NCBI GenBank assembly: GCA_905234475.1
Contig: CAJOHX010000007.1
Span: forward strand, 84,280-148,279
Direction: 5' to 3'
DNA length: 64,000 nucleotides
Source of the DNA: an uncultured Bacteroidales bacterium
GTDB lineage: Bacteria > Bacteroidota > Bacteroidia > Bacteroidales > UBA932
The position numbers and the translations under genes are program-made. The first letter of the stretch is position 1. Each line of letters begins with the position of its first letter. This document shows, in pieces, positions 31,960 through 42,745 of this stretch. The notes under the pieces were generated by a model, which searched no databases, was not told the DNA's origin, and was given only the letters and a program-made list of their open reading frames with translations.

Positions 31960-32427
31960 ATGGCATCTATTACCGATCTCATCATGCAGCAGGTCAAGTC
32001 TGCTGCCGGAGGTGTCCAGATCCCCTCCAACGTCCAGTCCCAAGTCCTCAACGGCCTGTCCAACTCCGTGCTCGGCAGCCTCACCCAGACGGTCGCCAAG
32101 CCCGGCGGCGTGGACGTGATCACGTCCCTGCTGAAGGGCAAGACCAACGCCGCCACCAGCCCTGTGACCAAGCTGGCCGGCAACCTCTTCAAGACCAACA
32201 TCCTGAAAAACCTCAACCTGGGCACGAGCACCAACAACTCCCTGCTCGCCCTCATCCCGACGGTCATGGGCAGCCTCTCCAAAGTGATCACCGACCGCGA
32301 CGGCGACGGTGACGTCGACCTCAACGACATCATCCTGACCCTGAAGGGCACCGGCAACAACACCGGCGGCGGCGTGCTGGGCGCGGCCACTTCCATCCTC
32401 GGCGGTATTCTTGGAAAAAAGAAATAG
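31960..32427 (+). CDS. Small protein with EF-hand-like calcium loop
   Basis: The 155-aa protein is rich in Asn, Thr, Gly and Leu. It has amphipathic helices resembling DUF937-type proteins (ITDLIMQQVKSAAGG, QVLNGLSNSVLGSL), then a calcium-binding loop DRDGDGDVDLNDI of the dockerin/EF-hand type at about residues 110-122. It ends in a Gly-rich tail with GKKK. No signal peptide is evident. It probably shares the phosphoglucomutase transcript and is followed by a strong terminator. Function unknown. Confidence 0.75.
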   Translation: MASITDLIMQQVKSAAGGVQIPSNVQSQVLNGLSNSVLGSLTQTVAKPGGVDVITSLLKGKTNAATSPVTKLAGNLFKTNILKNLNLGTSTNNSLLALIPTVMGSLSKVITDRDGDGDVDLNDIILTLKGTGNNTGGGVLGAATSILGGILGKKK

Positions 32428-32464
32428 CCGTGATGGGGAAATAGCTGTAAATCAGTTAGCTATG

Positions 32465-32504
32465 AAATAAAGGGGTGTCGAAAAAGACACCCCTTTATTT
32501 TCTT
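32465..32504. terminator. Bidirectional intrinsic terminator
   Basis: A perfect 15-bp stem (32465-32479 with 32486-32500) with a 6-nt loop carries A-rich and T-rich outer ends, so it can stop transcription from both the EF-hand gene and the convergent nth gene. Confidence 0.92.
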
Positions 32505-32532
32505 AATTGTCTATTAATCAATCAATTGCTCG

Positions 32533-33162
32533 TCACGCAGAATGCTCCTTGCACCAGGGGGTAAGGGGGCATTCGCCGCAGCGGGGTTTTTGTGCCTTGC
32601 ACACGTAGCGTCCGTGGAGGATCAGCCAGTGGTGCGCGATGGGGCGGAGCTCCTCGGGGATGTGCCGCTCGAGGTCGAGCTCCACGGCGCGGGGCGTCGT
32701 GCCCCGGGAGAGTCCCAGGCGCCGCGAGACGCGGAACACGTGGGTGTCCACGGCGATGACCGGTTCGCCCCAGGTGATGGACGCGACGACGTTGGCCGTC
32801 TTGCGGCCCACGCCGGGCAGGCTCATCAGCGCGTCGATGTCGGAAGGGACCTGCCCGCCGAAGTCGGAGAGCAGCTTCTGCGCCATGCCGACCAGGTGCG
32901 CGGCCTTGCTGTTGGGGTAGGAGACGGAGCGGATAAGCGCGTAGACGTCTTCGACGGAAGCGGCCGCAAGGGCCTCCGGGGTGGGGTAGGCGGCGAACAG
33001 GGCGGGGGTGGTCTGGTTGACCCGCCTGTCGGTGCACTGGGCCGAGAGCATCACGGCCACGAGCAGCTGGTAGGGGGAGTCGAAGTGCAGCTCCGACTCC
33101 GCCACGGGGACGTTGTCCCGGAAGTAACCGAGGATGCCCTCGTATCGCTGCTTTACGGTCAT
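32533..33162 (-). CDS. nth: Endonuclease III (DNA glycosylase/AP lyase)
   Basis: The 209-aa protein removes oxidised pyrimidines and cleaves the abasic site in base excision repair. The helix-hairpin-helix is LPGVGRKTANVV, with its catalytic Lys, and the catalytic Asp lies in VDTHVFRVSRRLGL. The C-terminal iron-sulfur cluster ligands follow the usual C-x6-C-x2-C-x5-C spacing in CKAQKPRCGECPLTPWC. Its start overlaps the end of the FtsE-like gene by 4 nt, so the two are translationally coupled. Confidence 0.96.
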   Translation of the reverse strand: MTVKQRYEGILGYFRDNVPVAESELHFDSPYQLLVAVMLSAQCTDRRVNQTTPALFAAYPTPEALAAASVEDVYALIRSVSYPNSKAAHLVGMAQKLLSDFGGQVPSDIDALMSLPGVGRKTANVVASITWGEPVIAVDTHVFRVSRRLGLSRGTTPRAVELDLERHIPEELRPIAHHWLILHGRYVCKAQKPRCGECPLTPWCKEHSA

Positions 33163-33845
33163 GCGGTGATCTCCCGGCAGACCTCGTCGCGGGTCTCGAA
33201 AATGCGCCCCGGATAGCGGGCGCAGATGGAACGGTTGTGCGTGACCATGACGATGGCCGTGCCCTTCTCTTTATTGATCTGGCTGAGCAGCTGGAGGATG
33301 CCCTCCGCGGTCTCGTCGTCAAGATTGCCGGTCGGCTCGTCGGCCAGGATCACCGCGGGGTTGTTGAGGATGGCCCGGGCGATGGCGATGCGCTGCTGCT
33401 CGCCGCCGGAAAGCTGGTGGGGCATCTTGTGGGCCTTGGTGGTCATTCCCACGGCCTCCAGCACCTCGTCGATGCGCCGGGCGATGGCACTGCTGTCCTT
33501 CCACCCGGTGGCCTTGAGCACGAAGGCGAGGTTCGCCTCGACGCTGCGGTCCATCAGCAGCTGGAAATCCTGGAACACCACGCCGAGCTTGCGGCGCAGC
33601 TGCGGGACGTCCCTGCGGCGCAGGCTGCGGAGGTTGTAGCCGCACACGCGGCCGGTCCCCTTGCGCAGGCGGTTCTCCGCCGTGATCGTGCGGAAAATGG
33701 AGGTCTTGCCGCTGCCGACCTTGCCTACGATGTACACGACCTCGCCGGGAAAGACCTCGAGGTCAAGGCCGTAGATGACGACATTGTCTCCGCCCAGGAT
33801 GTCTGCCTCGGAGAAAGAAATGAGGGGGGTGCTGTTTTCTGCCAT
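33159..33845 (-). CDS. ftsE: FtsE-like ABC transporter ATPase
   Basis: The 228-aa protein is a single ABC ATPase with Walker A GKVGSGKTS, Q-loop VVFQDFQLL, signature LSGGEQQRIAIARAI, Walker B VILADEPTGNLD and the switch His in MVTHNRS. The sequence and small size match FtsE, which with FtsX couples cell division to peptidoglycan hydrolysis at the septum. FtsX is not adjacent here, so a LolD/MacB-type ATPase remains a weaker alternative. It is followed, with a 4-nt overlap, by nth. Confidence 0.82.
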   Translation of the reverse strand: MAENSTPLISFSEADILGGDNVVIYGLDLEVFPGEVVYIVGKVGSGKTSIFRTITAENRLRKGTGRVCGYNLRSLRRRDVPQLRRKLGVVFQDFQLLMDRSVEANLAFVLKATGWKDSSAIARRIDEVLEAVGMTTKAHKMPHQLSGGEQQRIAIARAILNNPAVILADEPTGNLDDETAEGILQLLSQINKEKGTAIVMVTHNRSICARYPGRIFETRDEVCREITA

Positions 33846-33875
33846 ATCGCGGTAAAAAAAGTTGGATGCACACTA

Positions 33876-33883
33876 CAAATATA
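33876..33883 (-). promoter_or_regulatory. -7 promoter box of the ftsE-nth operon
   Basis: TATATTTG on the minus strand, 30 nt upstream of the ATG. It lies back-to-back with the box at 33897. Confidence 0.6.
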
Positions 33884-33896
33884 GCGTAAAAATGAG

Positions 33897-33904
33897 TAAA
33901 TTTG
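33897..33904 (+). promoter_or_regulatory. -7 promoter box of the TPR/barrel operon
   Basis: TAAATTTG on the plus strand, 25 nt upstream of the ATG at 33930. Confidence 0.6.
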
Positions 33905-33929
33905 TCAAATTGGAGTAATAGGTTTGCTT

Positions 33930-36899
33930 ATGAACTTGAAATCATGGGTGACCACCCTTCTGGCGGTCACGATTCTGACGGCAGGCGCTGCGGCCAGTCC
34001 CGGTCCCGGGACCTGGCGCCGGGCGCTCCGTCTATATGAAAACGGGATGTATGAAGAGGCGCGGGCGCTGTTCGAGTCCATGCCCAGCGACGCCCTGACG
34101 GAGGGCTACGCCGTGCTGTGCGCCGTCAAGATGCGCACGGACGACTATCCGGAGCGTTTCGCCGACTACCGCATCCGCTATCCGGCCTCGACCCTGTCCG
34201 GGACCCTGCATTTCGAGCACGGCCGGATCCTGTTCGACGCCGGCAAATACCGCCAGGCGGCCACCGAGTTCGGATTCGTGTCGATGGACGACCTCGGGGA
34301 GGGCGAGCTGCCCGAATACGTCTTCAAGTGCGGCTATTCCGCCTTTGCGCTGGGGCGCTATGCGGAAGCCGCGCAGTTCTTCTCCCTGCTGGAGTCGCTC
34401 CCGCAGTCGGACTACACCCCATCCGGCCGGTATTTCTCGGGCGTGATGCTCTATGAGGACAAGGAGTTCGCGAAGGCCGAAGCCCAGTTCTGGAAGGCCT
34501 CCGCGGATCCCCGTTTCACGGACCTGACGGACTTCTACATCGTGGACTGCGAGTTCAACCAGGGCAACTACGAGTTCGCCATCCGCGAGGGCGAGCGCAT
34601 CTACGAGAATGTGCCGGCCCCCCGCCGGGAGCGTCTGGCGCGCCTCATCTCCGAGGCCTACCTGATCCGCGGGGACAAGGAGAAGGCCCGGGAATACTAC
34701 GAAGACCTCTCTCCCGAGGACATGTCCAACCGCAAGGACTTCTTCTACGCCGGCACGGTGCTGTACTCCGTGGACGATTATGCCGGGGCGATTGAGAATT
34801 TCACGAAGATGACCGACCGCTCGGATTCCCTGGGCCAGGTGGCCAACTACCACCTCGCCAACGCCTACCTGCGTACGCACGACCAGGTGTCCGCGATGCA
34901 GGCCTTCAAGGATGCATCCGAGGTGGACTTCGACCCGGAGATCACGGAGGACGCGGCGTTCAACTATGCCAAGCTGGCCTTCGACCTCAACAAGGACACG
35001 TCGGGCTTTGCCCGCTACATCAGCCGCTGGTCCACCAAGGCCCGCGGCGACCAGATCTACGGCTACATGGCCCTGGCGGCCCTGGTGGACCGCGACTACG
35101 CCGGGGCGGTGGACGCCTACGACAACATCGAGGAGCTCACCCCCGACATGCTGGGCAACTACACCAAGGCGAACTTCCTGCGCGGTGAGCAGCTGTTCTC
35201 GAACGGCTCCTACCGCGACGCGGTGCCCTTCTTCCGGGCCACGGCCTATTATGTCCCGCGCACCGACCGCTTCAACCAGCTTTCCCGCTACTGGCAGGGC
35301 GAGGCCAACTACCGCGCCGGCAACTATGCGGAGGCCGCGCGGCTCTTCACGGAGCTGTACAACGCCGAGGCGCTCTACGGCTCGGTCGAGTCCCGGCTGC
35401 TGCCCTACAACATCGGCTACAGCTACTTCAAGCAGGCGGACTACACCAATGCCGCCCGCTGGTTCGACTCCTACATCGCCTCCGGGGACGCCCTCTACCG
35501 CAAGGACGCGCTGACCCGCCGGGCGGACTGCGACTTCGCGCGAAAGGATTACCGCACCGCGGTCACCTCCTACCAGAAGGAGCTGACGGAGTACTTCTCC
35601 GCGGACGACGTCTACCCCTGGTATCAGCAGGCGCTTGCCTACGGGCTGATGGGGGACCGCCGCCGCAAGGTCACGACCCTGGCCAACGTCGAGAAGTCTT
35701 CCGTCAATGCGCCCATGCGCGACGAGGCCTACTACGAGCTGGGCCGGGCGCAGATGGACCTGCGCAACCACGACGATGCGATCCGGACGTTCACGCGCCT
35801 GCGTGAAACGACCAAAGACAATACCTACGTGGCCCGGGCGCTGATCGGCCTGGGCATGGTGTACCGCAACGCGTCCAACTACGACAAGGCGCTCGAGAGC
35901 TACAAGAAGGTGGTCTCGATGATGCCGCAGAGCCAGTATGCCGAGGAGGCGATGACCGCGATCGAGTCGATCTACCAGACCCGGCGCCAGCCGGAGAAGT
36001 TCCTCGAATACGTGGAGCAGAACTCCCTGGCGGCGAGCCGCAGCGATTCGGACCGCGAACGGATGTATTTCAACACGGCGGAGCAGCTCTACCTCGCCGG
36101 CAACTACGACCAGGCCGTCCCGACCCTGCGCAACTACCTGGAGAACTACCCCGACGGGGAGAACGTGAACCAGGCACAGTTCTACCTGGCCGAGTCCTAC
36201 AACGCCCAGGGCGAGAAGGAGAAGGCCGTGGAATACTACGGCAAGGCCGCACAGGCCGCGGCGGCCACTTCCTTCACGGAAGTCGCCCGCCTGCGCTATG
36301 CCGACCTGTCCTATTCGCTGGAGCGCTACCAGGACGCCTTCAAGGGCTATGAAACCCTGCTGGAGACGGCCCGCATGGACGCCAACAAGCAGACGGCCCG
36401 CCTGGGCATGATGCGCTCTGCCTACCGGAGCAAGGACTACGGCGTGGCGATCAACGTCGCGGACGAACTGAGTTCGCAGCGGGGCCTGTCTGACGCCGTG
36501 AAGGAAGAGGCGGCCTACACCAAGGCCAAGGCCAGCCTCGCGACTTCGCGGCGCGACCAGGCCATGGCCCTGTTCCGCCAGCTGAGCGCGGATCCGTCCA
36601 CGGCCGTGGGCGCCGAGTCGAAGTACATGCTGATCCAGGACCTCTACGACACCGGCAAGTTCGACGCGGTGGGGGACGAGGTCTATGCCTTCTCCCAGAA
36701 GGCCGGCGACCAGTCCTACTGGCTGGCCCGGGCGTACATCGTGCTGGGCGACGCCTTCGCGGAGCGCGGGCAGTACGCGCAGGCGAAGGCTACCTTCGAG
36801 AGCATCCGGGACGGATACGAACCCGAGAAGGGGTCGGACGACGTGGCCGAGAACGTGAAGATGAGACTGGAGCGTCTCGCAGAATTGATGGATGATTAA
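33930..36899 (+). CDS. Secreted tetratricopeptide-repeat protein
   Basis: The 989-aa protein has a signal peptide (WVTTLLAVTILTAGAAAS) and is otherwise almost entirely TPR-type helical repeats. Examples are ALRLYENGMYEEARALFES, YEFAIREGERIY, YAGAIENFTKM, YRAGNYAEAARLFTELY, YDKALESYKKVV and EKAVEYYGKAAQ. ATG 33930 is preferred to the TTG two codons upstream. TPR solenoids of this size in Bacteroidetes act as periplasmic or outer-membrane scaffolds. Its stop lies within an 8-nt overlap with the outer-membrane barrel gene that follows, so the two are likely partners in envelope assembly or transport. No specific system is recognised. Confidence 0.88.
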   Translation: MNLKSWVTTLLAVTILTAGAAASPGPGTWRRALRLYENGMYEEARALFESMPSDALTEGYAVLCAVKMRTDDYPERFADYRIRYPASTLSGTLHFEHGRILFDAGKYRQAATEFGFVSMDDLGEGELPEYVFKCGYSAFALGRYAEAAQFFSLLESLPQSDYTPSGRYFSGVMLYEDKEFAKAEAQFWKASADPRFTDLTDFYIVDCEFNQGNYEFAIREGERIYENVPAPRRERLARLISEAYLIRGDKEKAREYYEDLSPEDMSNRKDFFYAGTVLYSVDDYAGAIENFTKMTDRSDSLGQVANYHLANAYLRTHDQVSAMQAFKDASEVDFDPEITEDAAFNYAKLAFDLNKDTSGFARYISRWSTKARGDQIYGYMALAALVDRDYAGAVDAYDNIEELTPDMLGNYTKANFLRGEQLFSNGSYRDAVPFFRATAYYVPRTDRFNQLSRYWQGEANYRAGNYAEAARLFTELYNAEALYGSVESRLLPYNIGYSYFKQADYTNAARWFDSYIASGDALYRKDALTRRADCDFARKDYRTAVTSYQKELTEYFSADDVYPWYQQALAYGLMGDRRRKVTTLANVEKSSVNAPMRDEAYYELGRAQMDLRNHDDAIRTFTRLRETTKDNTYVARALIGLGMVYRNASNYDKALESYKKVVSMMPQSQYAEEAMTAIESIYQTRRQPEKFLEYVEQNSLAASRSDSDRERMYFNTAEQLYLAGNYDQAVPTLRNYLENYPDGENVNQAQFYLAESYNAQGEKEKAVEYYGKAAQAAAATSFTEVARLRYADLSYSLERYQDAFKGYETLLETARMDANKQTARLGMMRSAYRSKDYGVAINVADELSSQRGLSDAVKEEAAYTKAKASLATSRRDQAMALFRQLSADPSTAVGAESKYMLIQDLYDTGKFDAVGDEVYAFSQKAGDQSYWLARAYIVLGDAFAERGQYAQAKATFESIRDGYEPEKGSDDVAENVKMRLERLAELMDD

Positions 36900-38529
36900 G
36901 CGTATGAGAAAGATATCGACAGCCCTTGCGCTGCTGGCGCTCTGTGCGCCGCTGGGCGCGCAGAACATCAACCAGACGGTTGAAGTGACCAACGACTACC
37001 GCACCCGTTTTGCGGATTTCCAGAAGCAGGGTCCGAGCATGACGGTGCCCGATTCGCTGTTCCGCTTCGACTATGATTTCGACTATTCGGTCTTCGAGAC
37101 GCCGTACAAGGGGTCCTATGAGTTCTCTCCGTACCGGATCGAGGTGACGCCGGAGGCGCGCCAGCGCGAAGGCAACCGCCTGTACCTGCGCGCCGGGGCG
37201 GGCTTCACCCTCCACCCGCAGTTCGAATTCGCGACCCGGGTGCTGGACGAGGAGAATTTCAAGATTGGCTTCGTCGCCGACATGCACGGCTATGCCGGAA
37301 ACTATATTTTGAGCCAGCAGGGCGGCGTGAAGGCGCCCGGACATGACCTGTCCGCCGGATTCTCGCTGAACGGCCAGTATCTTCGGCCGAAGGCGCGCCT
37401 GTCGTATCAGTTTGGTTACGAGGGTATTTTTGCCGGCGAGGATGTTGCCAATCCGGTCTATATCGCCGGATTCAACACCGGCCTCCTGATGGGCCGCATC
37501 CAGTCCCGCGAGGCCGAGACCGGTCCCTTCTTCTACGACGTTGAGCTGCGCTACCGCTATTCCGGCGACTCCTACCCCAGGTCCTGGGACCCTTCCCACC
37601 AGGGGGCGAGCAATGTGCGGGCTTTCGCCACTTTCGGCCCCGTGCTGCAGGAGAAATACCGCATCCTGTTCGACGTGCTGGCAGACATTGACTTTTACCG
37701 CAAGGACGGCGTCCTGTTCGGCGGCTCCTTCCTCGCGGGCGTGACGACCCTCAAGCCGCACCTGGATTTCCGCTTCGGGGCGGTTGACATTGACGCGGGC
37801 GTGAAGCTGGGGGCCTGGTACACGAGCCAGGACCAGCATTTCGTCGTGGCGCCCGACGTGACCGCGCGCATGGCCCTGTCGGGGCAGGATGCCGAGCTGT
37901 ATGCCGGCGTGTCCGGCGGGCCGGTCCTCCAGGGCCACTACGACCTCAAGCAGCTCAACCATTTCGCGCCGCTTGCGGCCGGCGACACGGCGGTGGTCTC
38001 CCGCGAGCGTTTCCGCATCCGCGCGGGCATCGAGGGCAGCTGGGGCTCCCGCCTGCAGTATGAGTTCGAGGCCGGCTATGTCTCCGCCCTGGGGATGCCC
38101 ATCGCCGCGCCGCTGTATTCGACCACGGCCGACGTGACGGCCGCCTACGCCCAGGCACGTGGTGTCTGGACGGGCCCCCGGCTGGAGGTGGACGGCGGTT
38201 TCCGCTACGCCTACATGCGCCTGACCGCCGCGGCGCCCGGTTATTCGCCTTCGGCGCTGACCGTCGACCTGCGCGGCGTGTACAACTGGGAGCAGCGGAC
38301 CCGCGCCGGGTTGTTCCTGCAGTATGCCAGCTTGCGAAAGGGTCTTGGCGGGGTGTATGCCGACATCCCCGGCTATGCCAATGTCGGCCTGACTTTCGAG
38401 ACGCGCATCGACTCCCGCTGGACGTTCTGGGCCGAGGCCGGCAACCTGCTGGGAATGTCCATCGAACGCATGCCCGGCTACATCGAAAAGAGTCCGTACG
38501 TGACCCTCGGTTTCAGCCTGAAACGCTAG
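36892..38529 (+). CDS. Outer-membrane beta-barrel protein
   Basis: The protein is 545 aa from ATG 36892, or 541 aa from ATG 36904, which gives a cleaner signal peptide (RKISTALALLALCAPLGAQ). The mature part is built of alternating amphipathic strands ending in aromatic residues, for example FEFATRVLDEENFKIGFVADM and FRFGAVDIDAGVKLGAWY. It closes with YVTLGFSLKR, as expected for an outer-membrane barrel. It resembles the barrel part of TonB-dependent receptors but has no plug domain or TonB box. It overlaps the TPR gene, which suggests a functional pair. Cargo unknown. Confidence 0.82.
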   Translation: MIKRMRKISTALALLALCAPLGAQNINQTVEVTNDYRTRFADFQKQGPSMTVPDSLFRFDYDFDYSVFETPYKGSYEFSPYRIEVTPEARQREGNRLYLRAGAGFTLHPQFEFATRVLDEENFKIGFVADMHGYAGNYILSQQGGVKAPGHDLSAGFSLNGQYLRPKARLSYQFGYEGIFAGEDVANPVYIAGFNTGLLMGRIQSREAETGPFFYDVELRYRYSGDSYPRSWDPSHQGASNVRAFATFGPVLQEKYRILFDVLADIDFYRKDGVLFGGSFLAGVTTLKPHLDFRFGAVDIDAGVKLGAWYTSQDQHFVVAPDVTARMALSGQDAELYAGVSGGPVLQGHYDLKQLNHFAPLAAGDTAVVSRERFRIRAGIEGSWGSRLQYEFEAGYVSALGMPIAAPLYSTTADVTAAYAQARGVWTGPRLEVDGGFRYAYMRLTAAAPGYSPSALTVDLRGVYNWEQRTRAGLFLQYASLRKGLGGVYADIPGYANVGLTFETRIDSRWTFWAEAGNLLGMSIERMPGYIEKSPYVTLGFSLKR

Positions 38530-38549
38530 GGAAACCGCAATATTATTCG

Positions 38550-38557
38550 TACCTTTG
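38550..38557 (+). promoter_or_regulatory. -7 promoter box of gyrB
   Basis: TACCTTTG, 26 nt upstream of the gyrB ATG. It may drive the long co-directional run that follows. Confidence 0.65.
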
Positions 38558-38574
38558 TAAGATTTTATGAGTAG

Positions 38575-40593
<2,019 letters not shown>

Positions 40594-40603
40594 ACCATAA
40601 ACC

Positions 40604-40630
40604 CGTCATTCCGGGCTTGACCCGGAATCT
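40604..40630. repeat. REP-like palindrome
   Basis: The unit is CGTCATTCCGGG, a CTTGA loop, then CCCGGAAT and CT. The hairpin has an 8-bp perfect stem. The identical 27-mer occurs at 48705-48731, and partial copies lie at 41909 and 48686. It is a classical REP core of the kind acted on by RAYT transposases, one of which is encoded at 5985-6926. Confidence 0.85.
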
Positions 40631-40645
40631 CAAAAACAGACAACT

Positions 40646-41908
40646 ATGCTGGATATTTTCGACAGAATCGAACGCGACAGTGGCGGTCCGATCGGACAGT
40701 ATTTCTCCCAGGCTTTCGGCTACTACATGTATCCCCGCCTCGAGGGTGAGCTGGGCCCCCACATGGTCTTCAACGGCAAGGAAGTGCTCAACTGGAGCCT
40801 CAACAACTATCTCGGCCTCGCCAACCACCCGGCCGTCCGCAAGGCCGACGCCGACGCAGCCGCCCAGTGGGGCCTCGCGTATCCGATGGGCGCCCGCATG
40901 ATGAGCGGCCACACCCGTTACCACGAGCAGCTCGAGCAGATCTTCGCCAAATTCGAGAAGAAGGAAGATGCCTTCCTGTACAACTTCGGCTACCAGGGCA
41001 TCGTGTCCACGATCGACGCGCTGACCGCGCGCCACGACGTGATTGTCTATGACGCGGAGTGCCATGCGTGCCTGCTGGACGGCATCCGCCTGCACATCGG
41101 CGAGAAATACAAATACCGCCACAACAACATCGCCGACTGCGAGAAGGTGATGGCCCGCGCCTGCGCGGTGGCGGAGGAGAACGGCGGCGGCGTGCTGCTG
41201 ATCACCGAGGGCGTGTTCGGCATGACCGGCGCCCTGGGCATCCTGGACCAGATCGTCGCCCTGAAGAAGAAATATAAGTTCCGCATCCTGATTGACGATG
41301 CCCACGGCTTCGGCTTGCTGGGCGAGCACGGCCGCGGCACCTCCGAGCATTTCGGGGTGATGGACGACATCGACCTGTATATCGGCGCCTTCGCCAAGTC
41401 GATGGCGAGCATCGGCGGCTTCGTGGCCGGTCCGCACAAGATCATCGACTATCTGCGCGCCAACATGCGTTCGCAGATGTACGCCAAGTCCCTGCCGATG
41501 CCGCTGGTGATCGGCAACATCAAGCGTATGGAGATCATCGATTCCCCGGAGGGCGATGCGCTCCGCGCCAAATGCTGGCAGATCACCCACGCCATCCAGG
41601 ACGGCTTCAAGAAAGAGGGTTTCGACATCGGCGAGGCGCAGGCCTGCGTGACGCCCGTGCATATCAAGGGCGGTGTGGCCCAGGCCTCCAAGATGGCCAA
41701 GGACCTGCGCGAGAACTACAGGATCTTCTGCTCGATGGTCATCTACCCGGTGATTCCGAAGGGCATGGTGATCTTCCGCATCGTCTGCACGGCCGCCCAC
41801 ACGATGGAGGACGTGGAGTATACCCTCAAGGCATTCAAGGAGATCAAGGCCAAGCTCGACGCCGGCGAGTACGACGGCGACGACATCGCCGAGATGACCA
41901 TCAAATAA
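40646..41908 (+). CDS. spt: Serine palmitoyltransferase (sphingolipid synthesis)
   Basis: The 420-aa PLP enzyme belongs to the alpha-oxoamine synthase family, which also includes KBL and BioF. It condenses serine with an acyl-CoA to give 3-ketosphinganine, the first step of sphingolipid synthesis. Family features include NWSLNNYLGLANHP, the pyridine-ring-stacking His in VYDAECHACLLDG, and DDAHGFGLLGEHGRG. The PLP lysine is in IGAFAKSMASIGGF. The N-terminal region (GPIGQYFSQAFGYYMYPRLEG) is the long form seen in Bacteroidetes SPT rather than in KBL. The following short-chain reductase may do the next step. A CoA-ligase role or KBL activity is a weaker alternative. Confidence 0.87.
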   Translation: MLDIFDRIERDSGGPIGQYFSQAFGYYMYPRLEGELGPHMVFNGKEVLNWSLNNYLGLANHPAVRKADADAAAQWGLAYPMGARMMSGHTRYHEQLEQIFAKFEKKEDAFLYNFGYQGIVSTIDALTARHDVIVYDAECHACLLDGIRLHIGEKYKYRHNNIADCEKVMARACAVAEENGGGVLLITEGVFGMTGALGILDQIVALKKKYKFRILIDDAHGFGLLGEHGRGTSEHFGVMDDIDLYIGAFAKSMASIGGFVAGPHKIIDYLRANMRSQMYAKSLPMPLVIGNIKRMEIIDSPEGDALRAKCWQITHAIQDGFKKEGFDIGEAQACVTPVHIKGGVAQASKMAKDLRENYRIFCSMVIYPVIPKGMVIFRIVCTAAHTMEDVEYTLKAFKEIKAKLDAGEYDGDDIAEMTIK

Positions 41909-41919
41909 CGTCATTCCGG
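41909..41919. repeat. Half REP-like element
   Basis: CGTCATTCCGG, the left arm of the REP unit seen in full at 40604 and 48705, lies between spt and the reductase gene. It lacks the right arm. Confidence 0.5.
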
Positions 41920-41926
41920 ACCGCTT

Positions 41927-42739
41927 ATGCAGAGTCTGCAGGACAAAGTGATCATCGTGACAGGAGCCAGTTCCGGTATCGGACTGGCTTCCGCCCGTCA
42001 GTTCGGCAGCGAGGGCGCGAAGGTCGTGCTGGCCGCGCGCTCCTATGACAGGCTGCTCGAGCTGGCCCCTTCCGTGGCGCCGCCCGAGCGGGTGCTCTGC
42101 GTGAAGTGCGACGTCACGCAGGAGGCCGACTGCCGGGCCCTCGTGGAGGCGACGGTGGCGCGTTTCGGACGCATCGACGTCCTGGTCAACAACGCCGGCA
42201 TCTCCATGCGGGCGATGTTCAAGGACCTGGACCTCAAGGTGATACACGCCCTGATGGACGTTAACTTCTGGGGCACGGTCAACTGCACCAAGTTCGCCCT
42301 TCCGTATCTGCTGGAGACGAAGGGCTCCGTGGTCGGGGTGATCTCCGTGGCGGGCTTCTCGGCCCTGCCGGCCCGCACGGGCTACAGCGCCTCGAAGTAC
42401 GCCATCCGCGGCTTCCTGGACACGATCCGCATGGAGCACCTCAAGGACGGGCTCAACGTCCTGGTCTTCGCTCCCGGTTATACCTCTTCCAATGTCCGCA
42501 AGGCCGCCCTCACGGCCGACGGCTCCGCCCAGGGCGAGACGCCGCTCGAGGAGGGCAAGCTGATGAGCGCGGAGGCGTGCGCGAAGCACCTGTCCCGCGC
42601 CATCCGCCGCCGCCGCTCGCAGGTTGTCCTGAGCCCGCTGGGCCGCGTGACCGTGTTTGCGCACGGGCTCGTGCCGCGCCTGCTGGACAAGTGGACGTAC
42701 AAGTTTGTTGCCCGCGAGCCGGGCAGCCCTTTCAAATAG
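41927..42739 (+). CDS. Short-chain dehydrogenase/reductase, candidate 3-ketosphinganine reductase
   Basis: The 270-aa protein is a classical SDR: NAD(P)-binding TGASSGIGLASA, the NNAG motif in DVLVNNAGISM, the catalytic Ser in ISVAGFSALPA and the Tyr/Lys pair in YSASKYAIRG. A basic and hydrophobic C-terminus (GRVTVFAHGLVPRLL) suggests membrane contact, as in DHRS7B-like and ketosphinganine reductases. It starts 18 nt after spt. From this context I infer that it reduces 3-ketosphinganine to sphinganine. The SDR family is broad, so the substrate is unproven. Confidence 0.85.
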   Translation: MQSLQDKVIIVTGASSGIGLASARQFGSEGAKVVLAARSYDRLLELAPSVAPPERVLCVKCDVTQEADCRALVEATVARFGRIDVLVNNAGISMRAMFKDLDLKVIHALMDVNFWGTVNCTKFALPYLLETKGSVVGVISVAGFSALPARTGYSASKYAIRGFLDTIRMEHLKDGLNVLVFAPGYTSSNVRKAALTADGSAQGETPLEEGKLMSAEACAKHLSRAIRRRRSQVVLSPLGRVTVFAHGLVPRLLDKWTYKFVAREPGSPFK

Positions 42740-42745
42740 CCGCCC

